Positions 48,655 through 58,394 of a stretch of DNA of 64,000 nt are shown here, piece by piece. The stretch lies in NCBI GenBank assembly GCA_045650565.1, contig JAZRRG010000042.1, forward strand, positions 1 to 64,000, read 5' to 3'. The notes below the pieces were generated by a model. The model was given only the letters and a program-made list of their open reading frames with translations, did no database searches and was not told where the DNA came from. The translations under genes were made by a program, and so were the position numbers. Numbering within the stretch: the stretch's first letter is position 1; the number at the start of each line of letters is the position of its first letter. Origin of the DNA: SIG565 sp045650565. Lineage in GTDB: Bacteria > Bacillota > Clostridia > Oscillospirales > Acutalibacteraceae.

Positions 48655-49080
48655 ATGAATTTAGGAACATTGGGAACAGCGTTGGCTATGGGCATTGCCG
48701 CAATCGGCTCTGCTATTGGTATTGGTATTGCAGGTCAGGCATCAATAGGTGCCTGGAAAAAGTGTTATATGAGCAACAAGGCAGCGCCGTTTATTCTTAC
48801 TGTTTTTGCAGGTGCTCCGCTAACACAAACCATTTACGGCTTCCTTTTAATGCAGCAAATGAAGGCATCAACCGCCGACCCTGCATTTTTGCTGGGTATC
48901 GGAATCGCATCAAGTGTAGCGATGGCTGCCTCTGCTGTTTTTCAGGGTAAGGCGGGTGCCGCAGGCGCAGATGCATTAGCCGAGACAGGAAAGGGCTTCT
49001 CGCAGTATATTACTGTTGTTGGCCTTTGCGAAACAGTTGCATTGTTCGCACTTGTTTTCAGTATGGTAGCTTTAGGATAA
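48655..49080 (+). CDS. ntpK: V-type ATPase subunit K (ion-binding rotor ring), probable Na+ type
   Basis: This 141-residue proteolipid is a fused double hairpin with four membrane helices. By eye alignment with Enterococcus hirae NtpK, Thr57-Gln58 (PLTQTIYGF), Gln97 (FQGKAGAAG) and Glu126 (LCETVAL) match the Na+ ligands Thr64, Gln65, Gln110 and Glu139. Na+ pumping is thus likely. Start at 48655 follows AAAAGGAG; the longer frame from 48601 overlaps subunit I and lacks a site. It closes the operon; no F, G/H or ordinary C genes are present. Confidence 0.92.
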   Translation: MNLGTLGTALAMGIAAIGSAIGIGIAGQASIGAWKKCYMSNKAAPFILTVFAGAPLTQTIYGFLLMQQMKASTADPAFLLGIGIASSVAMAASAVFQGKAGAAGADALAETGKGFSQYITVVGLCETVALFALVFSMVALG

Positions 49081-49086
49081 AACCAA

Positions 49087-49121
49087 AAATTAACGGGTGG
49101 ACTTCCACCCGTTAATTTTTT
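49087..49121 (+). terminator. Terminator of the V-ATPase operon
   Basis: A 15-bp stem based on AACGGGTGGA/TCCACCCGTT is followed by a T-run. Confidence 0.92.
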
Positions 49122-49166
49122 TACGAAAAAAACGTTAAAAAAGGGATAAAAACCATAAAAAAGCAG

Positions 49167-49195
49167 TTGAAAAAGGTGACCGCTTGTGATATCAT
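49167..49195 (+). promoter_or_regulatory. Promoter of the giant surface protein gene
   Basis: TTGAAA (49167-49172) and TATCAT (49190-49195) are 17 bases apart, 47 bases before the start codon. Confidence 0.65.
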
Positions 49196-49241
49196 TATTA
49201 TGTATAAAAATAGGTTATTGTATCTTAACGGAGGTATACAA

Positions 49242-52200
49242 ATGAACGTTACTTTTAAGCATTTCTCAAAAAAGGCGCTGTCGATGTTAATTATCCTTGC
49301 GGTAGTTATCTGTTCGTTCGGCACTACACTTTCTACCTTCGCCAATTTAGGCGGCAGAGCAGAGGGTGTTGAAAACTACGAGGTGTCATATCGCTCACCC
49401 GCAGTGCCTATGTTCAAGAATACTATGATAGATTTGTCCGCTTTAAAGGTTCAGCTAACTAAAGACGGGGAGCTGGTAAGCGGTGCGGATATAACATGGT
49501 CTGCAACTGACCCTGCTGTGGCAGATTGTCTTGATGTTGCGGAGAAAACCTTCTCGGCTTTTGCAACGGGTATATTTAAGGTAACCGCTACATATAATGC
49601 AGTTTCAAAGGATATATATTTTATGGTAAACGAAGCGGGTAATTACAACTTCGTTTTACTTGAATATGACTTTGCAAAAAATACATTTAATGCTGATGAT
49701 TGGATAGTAGCTATGGCAAATGGTGCAAGACCGTCATCGGTTACTACTATAAATGCTGCTACAGAACACGCTAAGTTCTATAGAATTGATATTAATGCAC
49801 TTGGCGGTAGCAGTAAGGTGTTTAATGTTGAAACCTCTCGCGCAACCATCTACGGCACAAATACTAACTATATGGTATTTTACAAAGCTCCTATTTTAGC
49901 TGACTTTGCTGACTATGAGTTTTCATCAGTGGTTAGAAGTGAAAACTGGTATGATTCAAGCAACTCCGTTAGCCGTGGCTTTATCTTGAGAGCCAATATT
50001 AACACAAATGCTGCAATTTATAATGGCGCAAACGCTACGGCAGCATCTATCTTTACATTACCCGAAGATACAACTACAGCAACGGGTACCGGCTTGTACC
50101 TTACAAACTACCTATACGGCGGTATCTCCGTAGGCGCTTACGGTAAGGGCTATTTTGACGGAACAACCACCGCAGCTGCAGGTCAGGTGCGCTACGGATA
50201 CAACGCTTATGGATTCCACACATTAGGCGCTAATTATGACAATTATAAAGTAATTGATGGTAAGAGTAATGGCGCAACATTTGATAAAAATTACTTAGTT
50301 ACAAAGGCAAGCACAGCCAGAAGAACTGTAGATATTACCCTTAAGGGAAATGATATTAAGTATACTGTTGATAAGAACTATACCGTACTTGATACAATTA
50401 ATAACGATAAAGTTTATCAGATTAAAAATGCAGTGATTGATAGTGCGAGTTATGCCACATCAAATGAAGAATTTGATTTTGATGCTGCATTCGCTGCAAA
50501 GGGTGTGTCAGATGCTGGTAATGCAATTGGTTTCCAGGCAACACATAATGGTATACAGGTTTATTCCTTTAGCGTTAAGCTTGCGGGTATTGACGGTGCG
50601 GAGGATATGCCCGCCGCTTCGGCACTCAGCTTTGAAACAATTTCGGCAAAGAATAATATTATAGAGACCGCAGTGGGCGAGTCTGTAAATTTTGCAAAGT
50701 ATCTATATGAATTTATCGGTGGTACATATCTTGGAAATGCATTAACTTTTGGCTTTAGCGATAGCGATGCACCTTCCAACGATGCCGCATCCACTATCTC
50801 AGGCAAAACCTTTACTTCAAACAGCAAGGGCGTATATAACATTACCGGTACCTACGGCTCTGAAAAAATAGAGTTTACAGTAATCGTTACCGATGGTGTA
50901 AATAAGTTATATCAGGTCGAGGATGGTTCTCCTGCAATTCCAATGTTTGTAACCACCAGTGTTGACTTAGGCGATATGGTGTTTGGCTTCAAGAACAACC
51001 TCTATTATTACGGCGCTGACATAGATTGGGGCGTTGATGAAAGCAACTCTAACAATGCAGGTGTAATCTTAGATAATGCCAACAAGACAGTGTCTGTAAT
51101 AGCAACAGGTACATATTGCCTCAAAGCAACCGTAAATACAACTGCCGGAGTGCAAGAGCGTAGAGTATACCTCTTGGTTAACAATGAGGGTGACCTTGAC
51201 TTTAAGTTGGTTGATTACGATTTCTCGAAAAACAAATTTAATGCAGATGAATGGGTATTAGCTATTTCAAATGGCTCTGCCCCCGCTGATGTTACCACTA
51301 TCAATGTGGGTACAAAACACGATAAGTTCTATAAGGTTCCGACAAAAACACAAAATGGCAACATAAAAATATTAGATGTTGCTACTACATCAGTGCATTT
51401 CTTTGGACAAAAAACAAATTATTTGGCTTTCTATAAAACTCCTGTTTTAGCAGATTTTGCAGATTATATTTTCTCTTCTACAGTAGATGTTTCCTATGAG
51501 GATTATGATTCAACCTATACTAACAGAGGTTTTGTTTTAAGAGCTAACATCAATACAGCAGCAGCAAATTATGATGGTACAAATGCTGCGGCATCTTCCA
51601 TATTTAAACTTGCGGGGGATACCGATACGGCAACAGGAACAGGTCTTTATTTGATGAGCTTCCCCTATGGTGCGATATCGTTAGGTGCATATGGTAAAGG
51701 CTGGTTTGCAGGTCAGGGTGCCGACAGATACGGTTATAACCGTTATACCGTGCATTCGTTAGGAAACACCGCTGCTGACTATGGTAGATTTGCTATAGAC
51801 CTTACACCGGATGCTAACTATTTACTTTCCGATGAAAAGCAGTTGGTTAAGCGTGCTGTCGAAATCACCCTTAAGGGCAATGATGTTAAGTATGTGTTAG
51901 ATGGAAACACCTTGCTTGATTCATTCTCCAAGCCCGTTTATATGCTTCAGGATGCGATGATAAACAATGCAAGCTTTCCAACTGTGAATAGTGAGCTTGT
52001 AAACTTTGATTCTGAATTTGAAAGATATGGCGTAACCGAGGCGGGTAATGCAATCGGCTTTGCGGTAACTCATGCAGGATTGCGCATACATTCCTTTAGT
52101 GTAAAGCTTATAGGTATTGAAACCGAGGCAGATATGCCCGCAGCCGAGCCGTTTAATGCATATATTGTTAAGGAGTCTTCTCCGGCGTTACCGATGACCG

Positions 52201-55200
52201 CCGCAACCAAGATTTCCCTTAGTGACTTTATGGTACAGCTCGGCGGCATTACATATAAGGCGAGCGATGCCGATTGGGGCAGTGTGGCTGCCGTACAAAA
52301 CGGTGCAGTAGCAAACGGCGTTAAAATTGAGGGTGGCAACATCGTTGCTTACGAGCGCGGTGTTTATAGCGTAACCGCTACCTCAAAGGATGGCACTAAT
52401 CGCACAGCAACAATATATATTATTGTTAAAAATGCTGATGAAGATGAGTATGTAATCTACGAAAAGGATTATAGAGATGGCAAAACCGACACAAGCGACT
52501 GGAAAACAACCGTTTTAGCGGCTGACGGAACAGACCTTGGAATTAGTATAAGCGGTGACACCCGTAAAGACTCGGGCCTTATTTATGACTGGGCAACGTC
52601 TTCAATAAGCAAGCCCATCAACGGCTTTGTTCCCTATTCACCGACAGACCTGTTTGATAAGGTTAGGGCTGTTAAGGGAACAAAGGATAAGGATACAGTA
52701 AAATACGGAACATACACATTGCTTGATAATGATGTTGTAAACGCTTTATCAGATTATACTGTAACAGCAGGACTTGGCGGATATCAAGGATATCGAGGTT
52801 CGGTTGGTGTTGTTGGCCGTGTTACAGGAACGGTTGACGGTAAATATACACCTGGCACATCAACAGATGTTGGATTCGCTTCGGCTACAGGCGGAAACTA
52901 CATGATAGATTCCACCTATGTGGCAAAGAACAATCCTTACGTAACTCTTAACGGCGCTTCCTCTAAAGTTGATATTAGCGACAGCGCTATAAAGAATTAC
53001 TATTATACATCCCTTAACAATGCAGGTAAAACATTGATTTACCGTTCGTTTGAGGTGCAGTATAACGGCAGTAATATGTCGGTTTACACACCTTATGGGG
53101 ATTCATACACAACGACCATTCAGGGTGGTAAAGGTACTGTTGGTGTTGTTGCATTTACCCATACTCAGCACAATAGCGCAAATATTGCGGGCATTGTTCT
53201 TGCTGATTTCAAGGTGTCTCTCAAGAACCTTGATTTAAGCAACCTAAAATACACGGAGATTACATATAATCCCGCAAAAACTCCTGTAGTTGCACCTAAC
53301 TATACCGATAACGGAAACTATAAAATTACGGTAAAGGATGCATATATAAGCGCCGTTGATATTAAAAATTCATCCAATGCATATTCTCAAAAGATTGTTA
53401 TTCCGTCAACAGTGGATGGCAAAAAGATAACAGCAGTTGGAACCAACGTTTTCTATACGCTCTCAAGCAGTGTAAAGCAGTTAACAAATGCTTTCCACGA
53501 GGTTGTAATTTCCGAAGGAATCATAGAGGTTCAGGCCAATGCTTTCAGAGGCAACTATTTGATTGATAAAATTACCTTACCTGAAACGTTGACCAAGATA
53601 GGCAACTATGCATTTACAACAACCCATATAATAGACCTTGTTATTCCTTCCGCAGTGGCAACACTTGATGAAGGCGCATTCTATGGTGCAACTTGTTTGC
53701 ATACAGTAAAAATCGGCTCTAGCTCTAATGAGATAGAAAACCTCTACAAGAGCAATTTAAAAACAATCGCCAAGAGAGTATTCTTTAACAACAAATCTCT
53801 CGGTGAAGTTAAGCTTCCGATGGGACTTAGGCAAATTGGAGAGGAAGCATTTAAGGGCTGCGATAACCTTAAGAAAATATACATATACAATAGCGAAACA
53901 GTTATTATGACGGGTGCTATTCCCGCCACAGCTGTAATTTATGGTGCTACCGGTTCTACAGCCCAGGCGTATGCTGATGCGAACGGAAATACATTCGTAG
54001 CAATAGATGATAAGATCGCCGAGGTAAAAACTGCTTACGATGCTTATATGGCAGCGCTTGAAGCAGAGGCCGAGGCAAAATCGCAGGTTACAGACACCAA
54101 TGCAGCTTATGTGCTCAGCAAAAAATCTACCAGCTTTGTTTATGGTGTTACCGATTTAGTGCCCTCAAATTCTGCGGCGGGTAAATTCGTGCTTCCCACC
54201 AAGGGTAGCTATACATCACCTGCAGGTATAACCACTAATGATGTTACAGTAACATACGTTAATGCCAGTGCTTTTAAAAACTCAGCATACGGCTTAAGCT
54301 TATACAATGTAGTTATACCAAAGGGATATAACGAAATTCAGTCGAGTGCATTTGCAGGTTGCTTAAATCTAAGGTATATAACCTTACCTGATACGCTGCA
54401 CTTTATACGCGATTATGCTTTCGAGAGCACCAATCTTAGAACAGTGACGCTGCCCATAAATACGGCGGTAATTGGCAATGGTGCTTTCCGCAACGCATCA
54501 TCCCTTACAACAGTTACTTTTGCCGAGGGCTCTGTTTGCTACACGCTGGGTGAGAGTGCCTTCCAGGGTACAGCAATTACAACAATTAAATTACCGGTTC
54601 ATTTGAGAACTATCGGCAAAAAGGCATTTGCCGACACTCCGCTTACCGATGTGTATATTTACAACCGTGAAGCCAAAATCGGCGAAGATGCATTCCCCGC
54701 AGGTACAAAGGTTCACGGTATTAAGGGTTCAACGGCTGAAGCGTATGCAAAAGCAAACGGCTTAACCTTCGTAGCTGACGTTACTGATACTTGGGATACC
54801 GTAATAAACACTGTTAATCCTAACGGCAAGTTTGTGTTCTCTATAGGCAAAACAGGCGCCTACGGTGTATCGGCATACACAGCAGGAGGTAAGGTAGTTA
54901 TCCCGTCGGTTGCTGATGTTACCGATTCCGAAGGAACTGTTACTAAGGGTGCGTTTATCTCTAAGATTGATATTAATATGTTCAAGGAAAAGAACAATAG
55001 ATATCAGTTATTTAGTGTGGTGCTTCCGGAGGGAATCACAAAGATTGAGGATTCTGCATTCTATCAGTGCGCAAACCTTGTAAAAATAAATCTACCTGCT
55101 TCAATAGTTAGCGTACAATCGTACGCATTTAGCAGCTGCGATATTCATGGTGAGCTTACCTTTGGTGTTAACTGTACCTCTATTGGACAGATGGCTTTCC

Positions 55201-56255
55201 ATAACAACAAAAACTTAAAAGCCGTTTACATCTTAAATCCCGATTGTAGAATTGGCGATGATGCGTTCTCTGAAAGCACCAAAATTTTCGGTGTTGAGGG
55301 TTCCCAAGCTGAAAGATATGCCGAAAAATTCGGAAACGAATTTGTGGCTATAAAGGCAGGCGAGATGCCCAAGATTTCGGAAATTAAGGATACCGGCAAC
55401 TATGTATTGGTTGGTGATGCCGCTACTTCAAGCGTAGTTGAATATAAGCGCAAGGATGAAAGCAAGGGCTATTCACCCAAGGTTACCTTCCCCGATAAAA
55501 TAGATGGTGCTAAAATGACAACTATTGGGGGCTCGTTATTTAGCAATAAGCCGTACTCATATTCTTTGGAAGCGGTAGTAATTGCCGAGGGCTATACCAC
55601 TATCGGTGATTCGGCGTTTAGCGGCTGCGCTAGACTCTCAAGAGTACAACTTCCGTCAACACTTACCACTATTGGCGGTAAGGCCTTTGCAAACACTGCT
55701 TTAACAGGTGACCTGGTAATTCCCGAATCGGTAACCAAGATAGGCAGTAGTGCTTTTGCAGGATGTAATCTTAACTCTGTTACCATTTCGAATCCGACAG
55801 TAGAGATATCCGGCTTCGCATTTTCTAATGTTACAATTAGGGGCTTGACCAATTCTACGGCCGAAGAGTACTACTTAAAGTACAAGAGCAAGGGTCTTAA
55901 GTGGGTATCGATAGGCGAGTATAATGACCCGAACGCTCCGAAGGAAGAAGAACAGAGTGGCAGCACTCAACAAAATGGTGGCGATGTTAACGACCAAGGA
56001 ACCATCACATTGTTTGGTGTTGAGGTTAACGACTTTACATTTATTATCATAGTTGGAATTGGCGGTCTGATGCTCATTCTTCTTGTCGTAGGTGTTGTAA
56101 TCGTATTGGTTGTTGTTAAGTCAAATGAAGACGATGATGATGACGATGATGATGACGATGATGATGATGATGATGATGATGATGACGATGATGATGACGA
56201 TGATGACGATGACGATGATGACGATGACGATGATTACGAAGATGATGATGAATAG
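49242..56255 (+). CDS. Giant surface protein: Ig-like/beta modules, BspA-type LRR blocks, TM anchor and poly-Asp tail
   Basis: This 2337-residue protein has a signal peptide (to about residue 35). Three related modules open with SPAVPM, SPAIPM and SPALPM (near residues 45, 560 and 975); each continues with an Ig-like strand set and, in the first two, a long beta-rich domain. Four BspA-like LRR_5 blocks follow (about 1370-2225), each closing with a GSTAQAYA-like line. A Glu/Gln linker leads to one span (about 2263-2293), then KSNE, 35 aspartates (2297-2331) and YEDDDE. No LPXTG is present. Start at 49242 follows GGAGG; an earlier ATG at 49167 lies in the promoter. It is probably an adhesin. 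Confidence 0.85.
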   Translation: MNVTFKHFSKKALSMLIILAVVICSFGTTLSTFANLGGRAEGVENYEVSYRSPAVPMFKNTMIDLSALKVQLTKDGELVSGADITWSATDPAVADCLDVAEKTFSAFATGIFKVTATYNAVSKDIYFMVNEAGNYNFVLLEYDFAKNTFNADDWIVAMANGARPSSVTTINAATEHAKFYRIDINALGGSSKVFNVETSRATIYGTNTNYMVFYKAPILADFADYEFSSVVRSENWYDSSNSVSRGFILRANINTNAAIYNGANATAASIFTLPEDTTTATGTGLYLTNYLYGGISVGAYGKGYFDGTTTAAAGQVRYGYNAYGFHTLGANYDNYKVIDGKSNGATFDKNYLVTKASTARRTVDITLKGNDIKYTVDKNYTVLDTINNDKVYQIKNAVIDSASYATSNEEFDFDAAFAAKGVSDAGNAIGFQATHNGIQVYSFSVKLAGIDGAEDMPAASALSFETISAKNNIIETAVGESVNFAKYLYEFIGGTYLGNALTFGFSDSDAPSNDAASTISGKTFTSNSKGVYNITGTYGSEKIEFTVIVTDGVNKLYQVEDGSPAIPMFVTTSVDLGDMVFGFKNNLYYYGADIDWGVDESNSNNAGVILDNANKTVSVIATGTYCLKATVNTTAGVQERRVYLLVNNEGDLDFKLVDYDFSKNKFNADEWVLAISNGSAPADVTTINVGTKHDKFYKVPTKTQNGNIKILDVATTSVHFFGQKTNYLAFYKTPVLADFADYIFSSTVDVSYEDYDSTYTNRGFVLRANINTAAANYDGTNAAASSIFKLAGDTDTATGTGLYLMSFPYGAISLGAYGKGWFAGQGADRYGYNRYTVHSLGNTAADYGRFAIDLTPDANYLLSDEKQLVKRAVEITLKGNDVKYVLDGNTLLDSFSKPVYMLQDAMINNASFPTVNSELVNFDSEFERYGVTEAGNAIGFAVTHAGLRIHSFSVKLIGIETEADMPAAEPFNAYIVKESSPALPMTAATKISLSDFMVQLGGITYKASDADWGSVAAVQNGAVANGVKIEGGNIVAYERGVYSVTATSKDGTNRTATIYIIVKNADEDEYVIYEKDYRDGKTDTSDWKTTVLAADGTDLGISISGDTRKDSGLIYDWATSSISKPINGFVPYSPTDLFDKVRAVKGTKDKDTVKYGTYTLLDNDVVNALSDYTVTAGLGGYQGYRGSVGVVGRVTGTVDGKYTPGTSTDVGFASATGGNYMIDSTYVAKNNPYVTLNGASSKVDISDSAIKNYYYTSLNNAGKTLIYRSFEVQYNGSNMSVYTPYGDSYTTTIQGGKGTVGVVAFTHTQHNSANIAGIVLADFKVSLKNLDLSNLKYTEITYNPAKTPVVAPNYTDNGNYKITVKDAYISAVDIKNSSNAYSQKIVIPSTVDGKKITAVGTNVFYTLSSSVKQLTNAFHEVVISEGIIEVQANAFRGNYLIDKITLPETLTKIGNYAFTTTHIIDLVIPSAVATLDEGAFYGATCLHTVKIGSSSNEIENLYKSNLKTIAKRVFFNNKSLGEVKLPMGLRQIGEEAFKGCDNLKKIYIYNSETVIMTGAIPATAVIYGATGSTAQAYADANGNTFVAIDDKIAEVKTAYDAYMAALEAEAEAKSQVTDTNAAYVLSKKSTSFVYGVTDLVPSNSAAGKFVLPTKGSYTSPAGITTNDVTVTYVNASAFKNSAYGLSLYNVVIPKGYNEIQSSAFAGCLNLRYITLPDTLHFIRDYAFESTNLRTVTLPINTAVIGNGAFRNASSLTTVTFAEGSVCYTLGESAFQGTAITTIKLPVHLRTIGKKAFADTPLTDVYIYNREAKIGEDAFPAGTKVHGIKGSTAEAYAKANGLTFVADVTDTWDTVINTVNPNGKFVFSIGKTGAYGVSAYTAGGKVVIPSVADVTDSEGTVTKGAFISKIDINMFKEKNNRYQLFSVVLPEGITKIEDSAFYQCANLVKINLPASIVSVQSYAFSSCDIHGELTFGVNCTSIGQMAFHNNKNLKAVYILNPDCRIGDDAFSESTKIFGVEGSQAERYAEKFGNEFVAIKAGEMPKISEIKDTGNYVLVGDAATSSVVEYKRKDESKGYSPKVTFPDKIDGAKMTTIGGSLFSNKPYSYSLEAVVIAEGYTTIGDSAFSGCARLSRVQLPSTLTTIGGKAFANTALTGDLVIPESVTKIGSSAFAGCNLNSVTISNPTVEISGFAFSNVTIRGLTNSTAEEYYLKYKSKGLKWVSIGEYNDPNAPKEEEQSGSTQQNGGDVNDQGTITLFGVEVNDFTFIIIVGIGGLMLILLVVGVVIVLVVVKSNEDDDDDDDDDDDDDDDDDDDDDDDDDDDDDDDDDDDYEDDDE
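56130..56234 (+). repeat. GAT/GAC microsatellite encoding 35 Asp
   Basis: Thirty-five consecutive GAY codons mix GAT and GAC without a fixed period. They encode the cytoplasmic poly-Asp tail. Slippage would change the number of aspartates without shifting frame. Confidence 0.97.
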
Positions 56256-56272
56256 TCATTAGAAACAAAATT

Positions 56273-56306
56273 AAATATAGCCGCCGAATTATCGGCGGCT
56301 ATATTT
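56273..56306 (+). terminator. Terminator of the surface protein gene
   Basis: AAATATAGCCGCCGA and TCGGCGGCTATATTT pair around ATTA. The T-rich end of the stem acts as the tail. Confidence 0.8.
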
Positions 56307-56356
56307 GTAAGAGTAGGAAATATTTTTAAAAAATAGGAATAATTACTAATTTTATA

Positions 56357-56385
56357 TTGACTTTATAATTTTCTTATCGTATAAT
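56357..56385 (+). promoter_or_regulatory. Promoter of the glycyl radical enzyme operon
   Basis: TTGACT (56357-56362) and TATAAT (56380-56385) have a 17-base spacer. Confidence 0.85.
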
Positions 56386-56408
56386 AATCTTGAAAGGGGC
56401 AGAGAATT

Positions 56409-58394
56409 ATGTCTGAATTATTACAATATATTATTGCAAAAAAACACCATCAATTCCGCAAAACAGTTGATTGGGATTTAGGGCGTGAGTATAGCGAAAA
56501 GGGTTTAACCCCCGTGGAGCGTATGACCGACCGTTTTGAGCGTATGACAGCGGCTGAAACCCCTGTTATTTTGCCTGATGAAAAAATCTGTTTTATGCGC
56601 ACTATTACAAATATTCCCGATTGCTTTACCGAGCAAGAGTGGAAGGAAATTAAATCCAAGCACTTTATTCACGAGCTTGGCTATATTTCCAACATGTGCC
56701 CTGATTACGGCATGGTAATCTCCCGTGGACTTTTAGAAATTCGTGAAACAGCCGATGAATATAGCAAGAGAAGTATTGATGCTATCATTCGCCTTGCTGA
56801 TAGATATAAGGAAGAAGCGCTCCGCCAAGGAAGAAAGGATATCGCCGATACGCTAGAGCGGGTACCACGCTATTCGGCTACCAATCTTCGTGAAGCGCTG
56901 CAGTTTTTCCGTATTATCCACTATTCAATGTGGCTTGAGGGTAACTATCACAATATAGTAGGTCGCTTTGATAAATATATGTATCCTTACTTTAAAAAGG
57001 ATATGGATGCAGGTGTTTACACCTATGAAACAGCGCTTGAATTGATAGAGGACTTTTTCCTGTCCTTTAATAAAGATAGCGATACCTATGTTGGCGTTCA
57101 ACAGGGCGATAACGGTCAGGCGTTAGTTCTTGGCGGTGTAGATGAGAATGGAAACGAAATATTCAGTGAACTTTCCAAAATTTGCCTGGAGGCATCTCGC
57201 AATCTTAAGGTTATTGACCCCAAAATCAACCTTCGTGTTAATAAAAACACACCCATCGAAATTTATGAGCTTGGCACCGAGCTTACAAAGGCGGGTCTTG
57301 GCTTCCCGCAGTATAGCAACGATGATGTCGTAATTAAGGGACTTGTTAATTTCGGCTATGAAGAAAAGGATGCCAGAGATTATGCAGTCGCTGCTTGCTG
57401 GGAGTTCTTGATTCCCGGTGTTGGTGCAGATGTATGTAATATAGGCGCAATGTCCTATCCCGGAATTGTAGACCGTGCCTTCCATAAGGCATTACCGAAC
57501 TGCAAGACATTCGATGAATTTATGGATGCTGTTAAATCTGAAATCAGAGCCGAGTGTGACCGCATTACCGATAACGTAAAGGATTTGTGGTTTGTTCCCG
57601 CACCCTTTATGAAGATTTTAACTCCTATGGAGGATATCATGGTTCGTGGTAAGTACAACAACTTTGGTATTCACGGTACAGGTATTGCAACTGCCGCCGA
57701 CTCTATCGCAGCCGTTAAAAAGTATGTATTTGATGAAAAAAAATACACAGCCGAAGAGTATATTAAGGCGGTTGATGAGGACTTTGCTAACGATAGCGAT
57801 ATGTTGGCAGTTCTTCGTTACGAAGCTCCTAAAATGGGACAAAACGATGATTATGTTGACACTATCAGTGTAGAGATGCTCGAATATTGTGCCGATTATC
57901 TCGGAACAAAGACTAACTGCCGTGGCGGTAAATGGCGTGGCGGTACAGGTTCGGCTATGTTCTATTTGTGGCATGCTGCTGAAATTGGCGCATCACCTGA
58001 TGGTAGACGCAAGGGTGAGCCGTTCGGCACAAATTTCTCGGGTAGTATTTTTGCAAAAATGCCCGGACCTATCTCGGTAATTTCTTCGTTCAGCAAACAA
58101 AACTTCACAAAGACCATCAACGGCGGACCGTTGACACTCGAATTCCATGGCGGTATGTTCAATAACGCTGATAGCATTGGTAAGGTTGCCCGTCTTGTAA
58201 AATCATACTTTGATATGGGCGGACATCAGCTACAGCTTAATGCCGTAAATGCCGAAGCAATGAGAGATGCACAGCTGCATCCCGAAAACCACGGACAGCT
58301 GGTTGTTCGTATTTGGGGATGGAGTGCATATTTCGTTGAGCTTGATAAGGAGTATCAGGACCACGTTCTTGCCCGTCAGGAATATACTATATGA
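56409..58394 (+). CDS. Divergent glycyl radical enzyme (PFL-like), substrate unknown
   Basis: This 661-residue protein is shorter than most family members (about 750-850). The C-terminal radical site reads VVRIWGWSAYF with Gly637; the usual form is RVxGYxA. The thiyl site reads AACWEFLIPG, Cys330 with Glu at +2 as in dehydratase/decarboxylase-type enzymes (GCVE) rather than pyruvate formate-lyase (CC). GASPDGRRKGEPFGTNFS and HQLQLNAVNAEAMRDAQ are also family segments. GAAAGGGG precedes the ATG. The activase gene overlaps its stop by four bases. A C-C, C-O or C-N lyase or a dehydratase role is possible; none can be chosen. Confidence 0.85.
   Translation: MSELLQYIIAKKHHQFRKTVDWDLGREYSEKGLTPVERMTDRFERMTAAETPVILPDEKICFMRTITNIPDCFTEQEWKEIKSKHFIHELGYISNMCPDYGMVISRGLLEIRETADEYSKRSIDAIIRLADRYKEEALRQGRKDIADTLERVPRYSATNLREALQFFRIIHYSMWLEGNYHNIVGRFDKYMYPYFKKDMDAGVYTYETALELIEDFFLSFNKDSDTYVGVQQGDNGQALVLGGVDENGNEIFSELSKICLEASRNLKVIDPKINLRVNKNTPIEIYELGTELTKAGLGFPQYSNDDVVIKGLVNFGYEEKDARDYAVAACWEFLIPGVGADVCNIGAMSYPGIVDRAFHKALPNCKTFDEFMDAVKSEIRAECDRITDNVKDLWFVPAPFMKILTPMEDIMVRGKYNNFGIHGTGIATAADSIAAVKKYVFDEKKYTAEEYIKAVDEDFANDSDMLAVLRYEAPKMGQNDDYVDTISVEMLEYCADYLGTKTNCRGGKWRGGTGSAMFYLWHAAEIGASPDGRRKGEPFGTNFSGSIFAKMPGPISVISSFSKQNFTKTINGGPLTLEFHGGMFNNADSIGKVARLVKSYFDMGGHQLQLNAVNAEAMRDAQLHPENHGQLVVRIWGWSAYFVELDKEYQDHVLARQEYTI

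Noticed and set aside
49167..49241. Upstream ATG extension of the giant surface protein
   Set aside because: It overlaps the predicted promoter; GGAGG before 49242 and the signal peptide position support the later start.
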